A stretch of DNA of 64,000 nt, from assembly GCF_000151205.2 (NCBI RefSeq), contig NC_016051.1, forward strand, positions 1,178,001-1,242,000, read 5' to 3'. The translations under genes were made by a program, and so were the position numbers. The DNA comes from Thermococcus sp. AM4 (GTDB lineage Archaea; Methanobacteriota_B; Thermococci; Thermococcales; Thermococcaceae). Positions 1 through 9,029 of this stretch are shown here, in pieces. Positions within the stretch are counted from its first letter, which is position 1. Each line of letters opens with the position of its first letter. Under the pieces are notes generated by a model, which saw nothing but the letters and a program-made list of their open reading frames with translations, did not search any database and was not told the origin of the DNA.

Positions 1-414
1 ATTTTGAAGTGCGGTGAGAACAGGATCTGGATCGACCCCGAGAGGATTGATGACGTTGCCGCTGCAATAACGAGGGAGGACATAAAGAGGCTCATCCACG
101 ACGGCGTCATCAAGAAGAAGCCCATCAAGGGCCAGAGCAGGGCCAGGGCGAGGGCCTTCCACGAGGCGAGGAAGAAAGGAAGACACAGGGGTCCCGGAAG
201 CAGGAAGGGCAAGAAGACCGCCAGGATGGGCAAGAAGGAGCGCTGGATGATGACCATAAGGGCCCTCAGGAAGGAACTTAGAAAGCTCAAGGCCGAGGGC
301 AAGCTCGACGCCCACACCTACAGGAGGCTCTACATCAGGGCCAAGGGCGGCCAGTTCAAGAACAAGAGGCAGCTCTACCTGTTCATGCAGGAGCACGGCA
401 TCTTGAAGGAGTGA
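1..414 (+). CDS. rpl19e: 50S ribosomal protein L19e (5'-truncated)
   Basis: The frame is open from base 1 and the usual start region is missing, so the window edge cuts off roughly the first dozen residues of this large-subunit protein. The visible 137 codons are strongly basic and begin in the conserved N-terminal part (residues [11 protein letters not shown]), followed by the Arg/Lys/Gly-rich middle ([20 protein letters not shown]) and the C-terminal helix. L19e (eL19) is an archaeal/eukaryotic protein that binds 23S rRNA near the tunnel exit. It is followed 10 bases later by L18 in the standard archaeal spc-type order. Identity is secure; only the N terminus is unseen. Confidence 0.97.
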   Translation: MLKCGENRIWIDPERIDDVAAAITREDIKRLIHDGVIKKKPIKGQSRARARAFHEARKKGRHRGPGSRKGKKTARMGKKERWMMTIRALRKELRKLKAEGKLDAHTYRRLYIRAKGGQFKNKRQLYLFMQEHGILKE

Positions 415-424
415 GGTGAGATAA

Positions 425-1030
425 ATGGCGAGAGGACCAAGGTATAGGGTTCCCTTCAGGAGGAGGAGAGAGGGTAAGACCAACTACCACAAGAGGCTCA
501 AGCTCCTCAAGAGCAAGAAGCCGAGGCTCGTCGTGAGGAAGACCCTCAACCACCACATAGCGCAGATTATAGTCTACGACCCGAAGGGCGACAGGACTAT
601 AGTTTCCGCCCACACCAGGGAGCTCATCAGGGACTTCGGCTGGAAGGGCCACACCGGAAACACCCCGAGCGCCTACCTCCTCGGACTGCTCATCGGTTAC
701 AAGGCGAAGCAGGCCGGCGTTGAGGAGGCCATACTCGACATAGGCCTTCACCCGCCGACCAGGGGAAGCTCAATATTCGCCGTCCTCAAGGGAGCCGTTG
801 ACGCGGGCTTAAACGTCCCGCACAGCGAGGAGATATTCCCTGAGGACTACAGGATAAGGGGCGAGCACGTTGCAAACTACGCCAAGGCCCTCAAGGAGGA
901 GGACGAGACCCTTTACAGGAAGCAGTTTGGTGGCTACCTCGTCAAGGGCCTTGAGCCCGAGAAGCTGCCGGAGCACTTTGAAGAGGTTAAGGCCAAGATA
1001 ATCGAGAAGTTTGAGGGGGCGAGAGAATGA
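425..1030 (+). CDS. rpl18: 50S ribosomal protein L18
   Basis: This is a 201-residue archaeal L18 (uL18), the 5S rRNA-binding protein of the central protuberance. The basic N terminus ([21 protein letters not shown]) is typical, and the core contains the conserved DRT and [16 protein letters not shown] segments. The ATG follows a GAGGTGAG ribosome binding site at 415-422. The 3' end overlaps the start of rps5 by four bases (ATGA), indicating translational coupling within the ribosomal operon. Confidence 0.98.
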   Translation: MARGPRYRVPFRRRREGKTNYHKRLKLLKSKKPRLVVRKTLNHHIAQIIVYDPKGDRTIVSAHTRELIRDFGWKGHTGNTPSAYLLGLLIGYKAKQAGVEEAILDIGLHPPTRGSSIFAVLKGAVDAGLNVPHSEEIFPEDYRIRGEHVANYAKALKEEDETLYRKQFGGYLVKGLEPEKLPEHFEEVKAKIIEKFEGARE

Positions 1031-1734
1031 GCGACCCGAGAGAGATTGCCCAGAGGGTTCTTGAGGAGTGGGAGCCCAAAACGAAACTCGGCAAGCTTGT
1101 GAAGGAGGGCCAGATAACTGACATTCACGAGATATTCAGGAAGGGTTACCAGATAAAGGAGCCCGAGATAGTTGACGTCCTCCTTCCCGAGACCAACCTC
1201 AGGGAAAACCAGGAAGTGCTCGACATCGCTCTCACCGTCAGAATGACCGACAGCGGCAGGAGGATTCGCTTCCGCGTTCTTGCCGCTGTTGGCAACAGGG
1301 ACGGCTACGTCGGCCTCGGAATCGGCCACGGAAGGGAAGTCGGCATAGCCATCAGGAAGGCCATCAGCTACGCCAAGATGAACATCATCGAGATCAAGCG
1401 CGGTTGCGGTTCATGGGAGTGCAGGTGCAGGAGGCCACACTCGATTCCGTTCGCCGTCGAGGGCAAAGAGGGTAGCGTCCGCGTCAAGCTCATGCCCGGA
1501 CCGCGTGGTCTCGGACTCGTCATAGGTGACGTCGGCAAGAAGATACTGAGCCTGGCTGGCGTTCAGGACGTCTGGTCCCAGACCCTCGGTGAGACGAGGA
1601 CAACGGTTAACTTCGCCAAGGCAGTTTTCAACGCCCTCTACAACACCAACCGCGTCGCCATACAGCCCGGTATGGAGGAGAAGTACGGTATCGTCGTTGG
1701 CAGGGCGATGCCCCAGAGCTTCACCCTTGAGTGA
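1027..1734 (+). CDS. rps5: 30S ribosomal protein S5
   Basis: This 235-residue protein is archaeal S5 (uS5), which acts in decoding fidelity. A double-stranded RNA-binding-type domain is visible around residues 50-125 (the [20 protein letters not shown] segment) and an S5 C-terminal fold follows. An archaeal insertion [17 protein letters not shown] near residues 125-142 contains three cysteines. The start overlaps the L18 stop by four bases, so it is probably translated by coupling. Confidence 0.98.
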   Translation: MSDPREIAQRVLEEWEPKTKLGKLVKEGQITDIHEIFRKGYQIKEPEIVDVLLPETNLRENQEVLDIALTVRMTDSGRRIRFRVLAAVGNRDGYVGLGIGHGREVGIAIRKAISYAKMNIIEIKRGCGSWECRCRRPHSIPFAVEGKEGSVRVKLMPGPRGLGLVIGDVGKKILSLAGVQDVWSQTLGETRTTVNFAKAVFNALYNTNRVAIQPGMEEKYGIVVGRAMPQSFTLE

Positions 1735-1745
1735 GGTGAGAGAAG

Positions 1746-2213
1746 ATGGCAAAGCTTGCACTCATAAGGCTTAGGAGCGGGATTAGGGCGAGGGGAGAAG
1801 TGAGGGACACCCTCGCCATGCTTCGCCTTCACAGGATTAACCACCTCGTCATAGTCGACGACAACCCGAGCTACCGCGGAATGATACAGAAGGTCAAGGA
1901 CTACATCACCTGGGGCGAGATAGACAAAGAAACTCTCGTCAAGCTCCTCAGGAAGAGGGGCAGGCTCGTCGGCAACAAGCCGATTACCGACGAGTACGTC
2001 CAGGAGAAGCTTGGAATGAGCCTTGAGGAGTTCGCCGAGAAGGTCATCAACGGCGAGATGAAGCTCAGGGATTTACCCAACATCAAGCCCGTCTTCAGGC
2101 TCCACCCGCCGAGGGGAGGACTGAAGGGAAGCAAGAAGCGCTCCTTCAAGGAAGGTGGGGCTTTAGGCTACAGGGGCGAGAAGATTAACGAGCTCATTGA
2201 GAGAATGCTCTGA
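1746..2213 (+). CDS. rpl30: 50S ribosomal protein L30
   Basis: This is a 155-residue archaeal L30 (uL30). The N-terminal ferredoxin-like fold ([23 protein letters not shown]) is shared with bacterial L30. The C-terminal extension, ending [15 protein letters not shown] and beyond, is the archaeal/eukaryotic one and explains the length above the ~60 residues of bacteria. A GAGGTGAGAG binding site lies just before the ATG, and spacing to rps5 is 11 bases. Confidence 0.98.
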   Translation: MAKLALIRLRSGIRARGEVRDTLAMLRLHRINHLVIVDDNPSYRGMIQKVKDYITWGEIDKETLVKLLRKRGRLVGNKPITDEYVQEKLGMSLEEFAEKVINGEMKLRDLPNIKPVFRLHPPRGGLKGSKKRSFKEGGALGYRGEKINELIERML

Positions 2214-2224
2214 GGTGGCGAGAG

Positions 2225-2671
2225 ATGATTAGGAGGAGGAAGAAGGTTAGAAAACTCCGCGGAAGTCACACTCACGGATGGGGATGCAAGAAGAAGCACC
2301 GCGGCGGCGGAAGCAAGGGCGGTAAGGGAATGGCCGGTACCGGTAAGAGGAAGGACCAGAAGTTCACCTGGACCATCAAGTACGCCCCCGACCACCTCGG
2401 CAAGCGCGGCTTCCACAGGCCCAAGGCCGTTCAGTACATCCCCAAGGTCATCAACCTGAGCGACATCGACGAGAACTTCGAGCTCTTCAAGGACATGGGC
2501 GTCATCTACGAGGAGGAAGGAAAGCTCATCTTCGACGCCACCCAGCTCGGCGTTGACAAGGTTCTCGGTACCGGGAAGATCACCAGGGCGATAGTTGTCA
2601 AGGCCTACTACGTGACTCCAAAGGCCGAGGAGAAGATTAAGGAAGCGGGCGGCGAGGTCATCCTCGCCTGA
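2225..2671 (+). CDS. rpl15: 50S ribosomal protein L15
   Basis: This 148-residue protein is archaeal L15 (uL15), a late-assembly large-subunit protein. The N terminus is rich in Arg, Lys, His and Gly ([20 protein letters not shown]), as expected for its rRNA-penetrating tail. The C-terminal domain ends in the family motif [13 protein letters not shown]. It is the last ribosomal gene before secY, the standard arrangement in both archaea and bacteria. Confidence 0.98.
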   Translation: MIRRRKKVRKLRGSHTHGWGCKKKHRGGGSKGGKGMAGTGKRKDQKFTWTIKYAPDHLGKRGFHRPKAVQYIPKVINLSDIDENFELFKDMGVIYEEEGKLIFDATQLGVDKVLGTGKITRAIVVKAYYVTPKAEEKIKEAGGEVILA

Positions 2672-2711
2672 CCTCTTTCTCATTATATACAGCTACACCA
2701 AGGTGTTGAAA

Positions 2712-4097
2712 ATGGGCGTCCGCGATGTGGTCTACGCCATCGAAAGGTGGTTCCCAGAGGTAGAGCGTCCCAAGAGGAGGGTCCCCCTCAAGGAGAAGTT
2801 CATGTGGACCGGTGTCGCTCTGCTGCTCTACTACATCCTCGCTGAAATCCCCCTCTACGGTCTCCCGTCGAGGATAGTCGATTACTTCTCCACGCTTCGT
2901 TTCGTGCTCGCCGGTAGGAACGGTTCGCTCCTCACCCTCGGTATCGGACCGATTGTTACCGCCGGTATCATACTCCAGCTTCTCGTCGGTTCCGAGATAC
3001 TGAAGCTCGACCTCTCCGATCCCGAGGACAGGAGGTTTTACCAGGCCCTCCAGAGGCTGTTCTCGGTCTTCATGAGCTTCTTCGAGGCGGCCATCTATGT
3101 CCTGGCCGGTGCCTTCGGAAAGGTTGGGGTTGACATAACCGTCACCATAGCGATCCTGCTCATCCTCCAGCTCGGCCTCGGTTCAACGATACTCATCATG
3201 CTCGACGAGCTCGTCAGCAAGTGGGGAATAGGCAGCGGTATCAGCTTATTCATCGCCGCCGGAGTTTCGCAGCAGGTTATGGTGAAGTCCCTCAACCCGC
3301 TCCCGCTTCCGCAGAACCCCAACGAGCTCAGCGGTGCGATCCCTGCATTCATCCAGCACCTCATAAACGGCGACATCGGGGGCGCCATCTACAGACCGGG
3401 TTATCCTGACATGACGAACTTACTTGCAACCATAATCGTCTTCCTGATCGTCGTCTACCTGGAGAGCATGCGCGTTGAGATACCCCTCAGCTACGGCCGC
3501 GTTACCGTTCGCGGCAGGTACCCGATAAGGTTCATGTACGTCAGTAACATCCCGATAATCCTCACGATGGCACTCTACTCCAACATCCAGCTCTGGGCCA
3601 GACTGCTCGCTTCAAGGGGCTACACCTTCCTCGGCACGTTCAACGAGAACGGCTACCCAATCTCGGGCCTCGCCAAGTACACGGTTCCGCCCTACGACAT
3701 ATTCCAGCTGATCCACAACCCGGTTCACGCGCTCATCTACGCCATCCAGACGATATTCTGGTCGGTGCTCTTCGGCTTCCTCTGGGTTGAGCTGACGGGC
3801 CTCGACGCGAAGAGCATAGCCAGACAGCTCCAGCGCGCCGGCCTTCAGATCCCAGGATTCAGGCGCGACCCGAGGATCCTCGAGAGGGTCCTCCAGAGGT
3901 ACATCCCGTACGTTACGTTCTGGGGTTCGTTCACCCTGGCAATAGTTGCAGTGCTTGCAAGCTTCCTCGGTGCACTCGGTACCGGAACGGGAATACTGCT
4001 GACGGTCGGCATACTCTACAGGTTCTACGAGGAGATAGCGAGGGAGCAGGCAACGGAGATGTTCCCCGCTTTGAGGAAGTTCTTCGCGAGCCGCTGA
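2712..4097 (+). CDS. secY: Preprotein translocase subunit SecY
   Basis: This 461-residue integral membrane protein forms the Sec protein-conducting channel with SecE and Sec-beta. About ten hydrophobic segments are visible, together with conserved elements such as [20 protein letters not shown] (TM2 and plug region) and the cytosolic loop [19 protein letters not shown] before TM7. I place the start at the ATG at 2712, six bases after an AGGTG site; a GTG nine bases upstream is also in frame but would consume the binding site. It follows rpl15 as in most prokaryotes. Confidence 0.97.
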   Translation: MGVRDVVYAIERWFPEVERPKRRVPLKEKFMWTGVALLLYYILAEIPLYGLPSRIVDYFSTLRFVLAGRNGSLLTLGIGPIVTAGIILQLLVGSEILKLDLSDPEDRRFYQALQRLFSVFMSFFEAAIYVLAGAFGKVGVDITVTIAILLILQLGLGSTILIMLDELVSKWGIGSGISLFIAAGVSQQVMVKSLNPLPLPQNPNELSGAIPAFIQHLINGDIGGAIYRPGYPDMTNLLATIIVFLIVVYLESMRVEIPLSYGRVTVRGRYPIRFMYVSNIPIILTMALYSNIQLWARLLASRGYTFLGTFNENGYPISGLAKYTVPPYDIFQLIHNPVHALIYAIQTIFWSVLFGFLWVELTGLDAKSIARQLQRAGLQIPGFRRDPRILERVLQRYIPYVTFWGSFTLAIVAVLASFLGALGTGTGILLTVGILYRFYEEIAREQATEMFPALRKFFASR

Positions 4098-4181
4098 TGT
4101 TTTGGATTTCCTTTTTCCTGCCCAAATCTTTTAAAGAGACCCCCCAATTTTTACCGGGATTGTTTAAAGCGGGTGGTGCTG

Positions 4182-4772
4182 ATGCCGTTTGTGGTCATGA
4201 TAACCGGCATTCCCGGAGTTGGTAAGAGCACGATAACCCGGCTCGCCCTCAAGAGGACGGCCATAAGGTTCAGACTCGTAAACTTCGGGGACCTTATGTT
4301 CGAGGAGGCCGTAAAGCAGGGACTCGTCGAGCACAGGGACGAGATGAGAAAGCTGGACCCCATGGTTCAGAAGCAGCTCCAGCTTCGCGCCGCGCAGAGG
4401 ATCGTTGAGATAGCCCGGGATGAGCCGGTTCTACTCGACACCCACGCCACGATAAGAACGCCTATGGGCTACCTCCTCGGCTTCCCCAAGGAGGTTATAG
4501 AAACCATCAGGCCAAACTTCATAGTCATAATAGAGGCAACGCCGAGCGAGATACTCGGAAGGCGCCTCCGCGACCTCAAGAGGGACAGGGATGTTGAGAC
4601 GGAGGAGCAGATACAGAGGCATCAGGACCTCAACAGGGCCGCGGCGATAAGCTACGCCATGCATTCCGATGCCCTTATAAAGATAATCGAGAACCACGAG
4701 GACAAGGGTCTTGAAGAGGCCGTGAACGAACTCGTTCAAGTCCTTAACCTGGCGGTGAGGGAGTATGATTGA
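4182..4772 (+). CDS. adkA: Adenylate kinase, archaeal type
   Basis: This cytosolic kinase of about 196 residues converts ATP and AMP into two ADP. The Walker A P-loop GIPGVGKST is near the N terminus, and an Asp-containing strand ([13 protein letters not shown]) fits the nucleotide-binding core. The sequence is of the archaeal AdkA type rather than the bacterial Adk type. I choose ATG 4182 because GGTGGT stands at 4172-4177; two upstream GTG codons are in frame. A TTTTAAAG box A-like element near 4130 suggests a promoter of its own. The stop codon overlaps the next gene. Confidence 0.95.
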   Translation: MPFVVMITGIPGVGKSTITRLALKRTAIRFRLVNFGDLMFEEAVKQGLVEHRDEMRKLDPMVQKQLQLRAAQRIVEIARDEPVLLDTHATIRTPMGYLLGFPKEVIETIRPNFIVIIEATPSEILGRRLRDLKRDRDVETEEQIQRHQDLNRAAAISYAMHSDALIKIIENHEDKGLEEAVNELVQVLNLAVREYD

Positions 4773-5286
4773 GAGCATATACCAGTTCCTTGATAACCTC
4801 TTTGGCGGTTACATCGTCCAGCACCCCCTGCTGGCGATAACGATAGCGGGCTTCGTCATAGGCGGCTCGTACACCCTGCTCTACTACTTCATGACCGACG
4901 TCGAGAAGACCAGGAAGATACAGAGGATGGCCAAGGAAATCCAGAAGGAGATGAAAGAGGCCCAGAAGTCCGGGGACGAGAAGAGGATCAAAAAAGTTCA
5001 GCAGAAGCAGATGGAGCTCATGAAGATGCAGAGCGAGATGATGAAAGAGACCATGGTTCCGATGTTCCTCACCCTTCCGATATTCTGGATCTTCTTCGGC
5101 TGGCTGAGGAGATGGTACGCCGAGGTCGCGATAGTCAAAGCCCCCTTCAAGTTCTTCCTCTTCGACTGGTTCCACAGCATGTACCACTCGGCCCTCAAGC
5201 CGGACGAACTCGGCTACTTCGGCTGGTACATCCTTTCCAGCTACATAATCGGTATGGTGCTCAGGAAGTTCCTCGACATGGGTTAA
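4765..5286 (+). CDS. EMC3/TMCO1-family (DUF106) membrane insertase-like protein
   Basis: This 173-residue membrane protein has one hydrophobic segment at about residues 19-43, a long charged coiled-coil-like cytoplasmic stretch (residues 50-95, rich in KK, EE and [11 protein letters not shown]), then further hydrophobic segments at 97-112 and about 150-168. This layout is that of the archaeal DUF106 family, related to YidC/Oxa1, Get1 and EMC3, which insert membrane proteins. Its position just downstream of secY and overlapping adkA by eight bases is conserved in archaea and fits a role beside the Sec channel. Family assignment is strong; direct function is inferred. Confidence 0.9.
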   Translation: MIESIYQFLDNLFGGYIVQHPLLAITIAGFVIGGSYTLLYYFMTDVEKTRKIQRMAKEIQKEMKEAQKSGDEKRIKKVQQKQMELMKMQSEMMKETMVPMFLTLPIFWIFFGWLRRWYAEVAIVKAPFKFFLFDWFHSMYHSALKPDELGYFGWYILSSYIIGMVLRKFLDMG

Positions 5287-5328
5287 ATTTAAAAACGCTC
5301 CGCTGATAGGGGTTGCGAGGTGAGAATT

Positions 5329-5601
5329 ATGAAGCCGATGTACCGCTCAAGGTCATGGAGGAGGAAGTACGTTAGGACTCCCGGAGGAAGGACAGTGATT
5401 CACTTCGAGAGGAGGAAGCCCAAGGTCGCCCACTGCGCCCTCTGCGGCAGACCGCTCAACGGCGTTCCGCGCGGGAGGCCGAGCGAGCTCAGGAAGCTCC
5501 CGAAGACCGCGAAGAGGCCCGAGAGGCCCTACCCGAACCTCTGCCCGAGCTGCATGAGGAAGGTCATGAAGGCCCAGGTTAGAGCTTCGATAGCCCTCTG
5601 A
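5329..5601 (+). CDS. rpl34e: 50S ribosomal protein L34e
   Basis: This is a 90-residue archaeal L34e (eL34) with a zinc-binding pattern: CALCGRP in the middle and CPSC near the C terminus, giving two CxxC pairs. The N terminus is basic ([19 protein letters not shown]). ATG 5329 is preferred to the in-frame GTG at 5320, because the GTG is part of the GAGGTGAG ribosome binding site. It sits between the EMC3-like gene and cmk, as in other Thermococcales. Confidence 0.96.
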   Translation: MKPMYRSRSWRRKYVRTPGGRTVIHFERRKPKVAHCALCGRPLNGVPRGRPSELRKLPKTAKRPERPYPNLCPSCMRKVMKAQVRASIAL

Positions 5602-5611
5602 AGGTGTTTCC

Positions 5612-6205
5612 ATGCCGAAGGGCTGCCTCGTCATAACCGTCAGCGGCCTAGCAGGTTCCGGAACAACAACCCTCTGCCGGAACCTCGCCAGGCACTACGG
5701 CTTCAAGCACGTTTACGCCGGGCTGATATTCCGGCAGATGGCGAAGGAAAGGGGAATGACCCTTGAGGAGTTTCAGAAGTACGTCGAACTCCACCCTGAG
5801 ATAGACAGGGAAGTTGACAGGAGGCAGGTCGAGGCGGCCAAGGAGTGTAACGTCGTCATTGAGGGCAGACTCGCCGGCTGGATGGTGAAGAACGCGGACC
5901 TTAAGATATGGCTCGACGCTCCAATAATGGAGCGGGCCAAGAGGGTTGCAAGAAGGGAAGGCGTCTCCGTCGAGGAGGCCTTCGTCCAGATTGCCGAGAG
6001 GGAGAAACAGAACAGGAAAAGGTATTTAAACCTCTACGGTATCGACATCGAGGACAAATCGATTTACGATTTAATCATAAACACTGCCAAATGGGGTCCC
6101 GATGGGGTCTTCGCGATTGTGAAGGCCGCCATCGACCACCTTTACCCCGACGGCGACGCGGGGTCGGGTGAAAACCCGGAAAACAAAAAGAAGGAGGTGG
6201 GATGA
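5612..6205 (+). CDS. cmk: Cytidylate kinase
   Basis: This 197-residue P-loop kinase phosphorylates CMP/dCMP. The P-loop is SGLAGSGTTT, the archaeal variant with Thr where most kinases carry Lys. The YAGLIFRQMAKERGM and VIEGRLAGWM segments are typical of archaeal Cmk. The C-terminal tail (about 20 residues rich in Asp, Gly, Glu and Lys) looks disordered. An AAGGTG site lies just upstream, and the stop is directly followed by rpl14e. Confidence 0.95.
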   Translation: MPKGCLVITVSGLAGSGTTTLCRNLARHYGFKHVYAGLIFRQMAKERGMTLEEFQKYVELHPEIDREVDRRQVEAAKECNVVIEGRLAGWMVKNADLKIWLDAPIMERAKRVARREGVSVEEAFVQIAEREKQNRKRYLNLYGIDIEDKSIYDLIINTAKWGPDGVFAIVKAAIDHLYPDGDAGSGENPENKKKEVG

Positions 6206-6457
6206 ATGCCAGCTATTGAGGTCGGAAGGATTGCCGTCGTTATTGCCGGAAGGAGGGCCGGACAGAAGGTCGTCGTTGCCGACGTAATCGACAAGAACTT
6301 CGTCCTCGTCACCGGCGCTGGCCTCAACAAGGTCAAGCGCAGGAGGATGAACGTCAAGCACCTCGAGCCCCTTCCGGAGAGAATCAACATCGAGCGCGGT
6401 GCCTCCGACGAGGAGATAAAGAAGGCCCTCGAAGAGGCCGGCATAAGCCTTGAGTGA
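6206..6457 (+). CDS. rpl14e: 50S ribosomal protein L14e
   Basis: This 83-residue protein matches archaeal L14e (eL14), with an SH3-like/KOW fold at the N terminus ([23 protein letters not shown]) and the conserved [15 protein letters not shown] segment. A strong GGAGGTGGGA site precedes the ATG and overlaps the end of cmk. It ends the first block of the ribosomal cluster; the next ribosome-related gene, cbf5, is displaced by an inserted accessory block. Confidence 0.97.
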   Translation: MPAIEVGRIAVVIAGRRAGQKVVVADVIDKNFVLVTGAGLNKVKRRRMNVKHLEPLPERINIERGASDEEIKKALEEAGISLE

Positions 6458-6524
6458 GGGCTTTCCCTCACTCTTCTTCCAATAAGTTTCTTAACGCTCT
6501 CTCGCTAATTCTTCGGGGATTGGC

Positions 6525-7238
6525 ATGATTGCACTCGTTACCGGCGCAACCGGTGGAATCGGAAGGCTTCTTGTGAAGGCGTTGCTTGATGAAGGTTACA
6601 GGGTCGTTGGCGTGGGAAGGAGACGGGAGAAGCTCGAGGAGCTGAAGGCCCTCGGTAACTTTGACTACATCGTCGAGGACCTGAGCGAGCCGGGCAGTAC
6701 AGAAAGAATAGCGAAGGCCCTAAGAGAACTTGGAATAGGAGAACTCGACCTCCTCGTGAACAACGCCGGCTATGCACTCCGGAAGCCTATCCTCCAACAT
6801 AGCGACGAGGAACTCGAGAGGCTCTTCAGGGTTAACGCGTTGGTTCCCGTTGAGCTCACGCGGGAGCTGTTGCCCCTCCTTAGGCCCGGCTCAACGGTCG
6901 TCTTCGTAATCAGCGGGGTCGCCTTCGTGAACGTTCCCGAGCTTCCGTCTTACTGCGCCGCCAAGGGTGCACTGCACTACCTCGCGGTGAACCTCGAGCG
7001 GGAGCTGAAGGGTAGGGGAATCCGAGTTATGCGCGTCTATCCAAAGCAGGTGAAGACGGAGTTCTTCACCCGAAACAACGTGCCCTACCCGAAGGGTTCA
7101 ATAGAACCCGAAGACGTCGTTAGGGCAATAATGAATGGACTGAAGAAGGGTAAACGGGAGGTCTTCGTCCCCGGCTACCTCAAACTGGTCAAATACCTTC
7201 CAAACTGGCCGGTTTTCACGTACCGCTTCAGGTATTAG
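6525..7238 (+). CDS. Short-chain dehydrogenase/reductase (SDR)
   Basis: This 237-residue protein is a classical SDR oxidoreductase. The nucleotide-binding motif TGATGGIG is at residues 6-13, NNAG at the end of strand 4, and the catalytic Tyr-Lys pair appears as YCAAK after a Ser-containing strand (VFVISGVAF). The Arg residues after the second strand (GVGRRREK) suggest NADP(H). The substrate cannot be deduced. It lies between rpl14e and a HicBA pair, outside the expected ribosomal order, so it is probably an acquired gene. Confidence 0.9.
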   Translation: MIALVTGATGGIGRLLVKALLDEGYRVVGVGRRREKLEELKALGNFDYIVEDLSEPGSTERIAKALRELGIGELDLLVNNAGYALRKPILQHSDEELERLFRVNALVPVELTRELLPLLRPGSTVVFVISGVAFVNVPELPSYCAAKGALHYLAVNLERELKGRGIRVMRVYPKQVKTEFFTRNNVPYPKGSIEPEDVVRAIMNGLKKGKREVFVPGYLKLVKYLPNWPVFTYRFRY

Positions 7239-7283
7239 GTGGGTTTATTAAGTCTGACCTCAAACTCTATGGGGGTGAGTGAG

Positions 7284-7505
7284 GTGCAACTCCACGCCGT
7301 CATCTGGGAGGAAGAGGGCGTTTACGTCATTCGGGAGGTCTTCACAGGAGTTACGACTCAGGGAGAGACAATAGAGGAGGCAATTGAGAACCTCAAAGAG
7401 GCCGTTGAGCTGTACCTTGAGGAGTTTCCGGAGCTGAGAAATGAACTGGAGAAGGTAAAGTTCGTGGGCGATTTCCATGTCGAAGTTGCCAAGGCTCTCG
7501 GGTGA
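7284..7505 (+). CDS. hicB: HicB-family antitoxin
   Basis: This short acidic protein (73 residues from GTG 7284) has the HicB fold: a partial RNase H-like domain starting LHAVIWEEEGVYVI, then the GVTTQGETIEEAIENLKEAVELYLEE helix region typical of the family. No separate DNA-binding tail is seen, so it is the short form. The start is uncertain: GTG 7275 and ATG 7269 are also in frame, and I prefer 7284 because GGGGGTGA precedes it. Its end overlaps the toxin gene by 29 bases, showing a coupled toxin-antitoxin unit with the antitoxin first. Confidence 0.85.
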   Translation: MQLHAVIWEEEGVYVIREVFTGVTTQGETIEEAIENLKEAVELYLEEFPELRNELEKVKFVGDFHVEVAKALG

Positions 7506-7716
7506 AGAAGTCGTTAAAGTGCTCACCAAAAAGTTCGGCTTCGAGGTGTCCCGTCAAAAGGGTAGCCACGTTGTCCTCGTTAAATACGTTGACGGCAGGA
7601 AAATAGGAACTGTGGTCCCGCTTCACAAAGAGTTAAAAGCCGGTACGTTGATTGGAGTCCTGAGACTTGCTCAAATAAGCAGGGAGGACTTTATCAAAGC
7701 GTTGGAAGACCCGTAG
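7477..7716 (+). CDS. hicA: HicA-family mRNA interferase toxin
   Basis: This 79-residue basic protein has the double-stranded-RNA-binding-like HicA fold. It begins with the family signature LPRLSGEEVVKVLTKKFGF and carries the KGSHVVL motif with the catalytic His, then VVPLHKELKAGTLIGVLRLA. HicA proteins cleave mRNA and are neutralised by HicB. It overlaps hicB by 29 bases and its stop is nine bases from the cbf5 start. The lack of any obvious debris suggests the pair is intact. Confidence 0.88.
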   Translation: MSKLPRLSGEEVVKVLTKKFGFEVSRQKGSHVVLVKYVDGRKIGTVVPLHKELKAGTLIGVLRLAQISREDFIKALEDP

Positions 7717-7725
7717 GTGATGCTC

Positions 7726-8730
7726 ATGGCGAGGGACGAAGTGAGGAGAATCCTTCCGGCTGACATAAAGCGAGAGGTTCTGATTAAGGACGAGAAGGCC
7801 GAGACGAACCCGAAGTGGGGCTTTCCGCCCGAGAAGAGGCCGATTGAGATGCACATGCAGTTCGGCATAATCAACCTCGACAAGCCACCGGGGCCGACGA
7901 GCCACGAAGTTGTCGCGTGGATTAAGAAGCTCTTCAACCTGAGCAAGGCCGGCCACGGCGGAACCCTCGACCCCAAGGTCAGCGGCGTCTTACCGGTTGC
8001 CCTTGAGAGGGCCACGAGGGTCGTTCAAGCGCTCCTCCCTGCCGGTAAGGAGTACGTAGCTTTGATGCACCTTCACGGCGACGTTCCAGAGGACAAAATC
8101 CTCGCAGTCATGAAGGAGTTCCAGGGCGAGATAATCCAGAGGCCACCGCTGAGGAGTGCGGTGAAGAGGCGCCTGAGGACGAGGAAGGTCTACTACATCG
8201 ACGTGCTCGAGATAGACGGCAGGGACGTGCTCTTCCGCGTTGGTGTCGAGGCGGGAACGTACATACGTTCGCTCATCCATCACATAGGCCTGGCCCTCGG
8301 CGTTGGAGCGCACATGGCAGAGCTGAGAAGGACGAGGAGCGGTCCCTTCAAGGAGGACGAGACGCTGGTGACGCTTCACGACTTGGTGGACTACTACCAC
8401 TTCTGGAAGGAGGATGGCATTGAGGAGTACTTCAGGAAGGTGATACAGCCGATGGAAAAAGCGGTTGAACATCTGCCCAAGGTGTGGATAAGGGATTCTG
8501 CCGTTGCAGCAGTGACACACGGCGCGGACCTGGCCGTTCCGGGAATAGTCAAGCTCCACAAGGGCATAAAGAAGGGTGACCTCGTTGCGATAATGACCCT
8601 CAAGGACGAGCTGGTGGCACTTGGAAAAGCCACGATGACGAGCGGTGAGATGCTCCAGAGGAGCAAGGGCATAGCCGTCGATGTGGACAAGGTCTTCATG
8701 CCGAGGGACTGGTATCCCAAAATGTGGTAG
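7726..8730 (+). CDS. cbf5: tRNA/rRNA pseudouridine synthase Cbf5 (TruB/dyskerin family)
   Basis: This 334-residue protein is the catalytic subunit of H/ACA ribonucleoproteins and also makes tRNA pseudouridine 55. The catalytic Asp (about residue 85) is in GHGGTLDPKVSGVL. A C-terminal PUA domain covers roughly residues 255-334 (DSAVAAVTHGADLAVPGI onward). The start is set at ATG 7726, which gives the Thermococcales N terminus ARDEVRRILP and lies five bases after TAGGTGA; upstream GTG/ATG codons overlap the hicA stop. It is highly similar in length and motifs to Pyrococcus Cbf5. Confidence 0.97.
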   Translation: MARDEVRRILPADIKREVLIKDEKAETNPKWGFPPEKRPIEMHMQFGIINLDKPPGPTSHEVVAWIKKLFNLSKAGHGGTLDPKVSGVLPVALERATRVVQALLPAGKEYVALMHLHGDVPEDKILAVMKEFQGEIIQRPPLRSAVKRRLRTRKVYYIDVLEIDGRDVLFRVGVEAGTYIRSLIHHIGLALGVGAHMAELRRTRSGPFKEDETLVTLHDLVDYYHFWKEDGIEEYFRKVIQPMEKAVEHLPKVWIRDSAVAAVTHGADLAVPGIVKLHKGIKKGDLVAIMTLKDELVALGKATMTSGEMLQRSKGIAVDVDKVFMPRDWYPKMW

Positions 8731-9029
8731 CGGCCCTTGCTGACGCAAGCGCCGGCGGAAGATTTAGTGCCTTTTTAGAATTTTGCTGATTTTTCATTGG
8801 GGTTTTCTGTGTATCCCAGGGTAACGGGTGTTTCTCTCTTTGAAGGCGCCCGATGGGCGCTGATATTGAAGTCGAAACTATCTCAAAGGGCTTTAGTGTG
8901 ATTTAACCCCATCTCAGCTTGCTCTTTTGTTAGTGCACGATTGACCTTTCGCCTATGAGTAAGAAGGGCACTCTTTGGTCAAGCTTTGCGGGAGCAAAGG
9001 TTGATAAACCCCTCAACGAAGCACCCCAC
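8731..9029 (+). other. Non-coding stretch with small hairpin
   Basis: No convincing gene lies here. It holds a small perfect hairpin with stem GCGCCC, loop GAT and stem GGGCGC near 8849-8863, scattered GCTGA words, and on the minus strand at about 8955-8990 a segment resembling part of the non-coding region at 18338-18796 (shared words CCCGCA and TTGACCAA followed by a TTCTT run). It looks like a decayed copy of an intergenic repeat family. An open frame from 8955 continues into the downstream methyltransferase but is not homologous to that family before residue 26. Confidence 0.5.

Noticed and set aside
8955-9029. Longer N terminus of the RsmC-like methyltransferase
   Set aside because: The extra 25 residues come from DNA that resembles the non-coding repeat at 18735-18770, and the family N terminus begins at residue 26.
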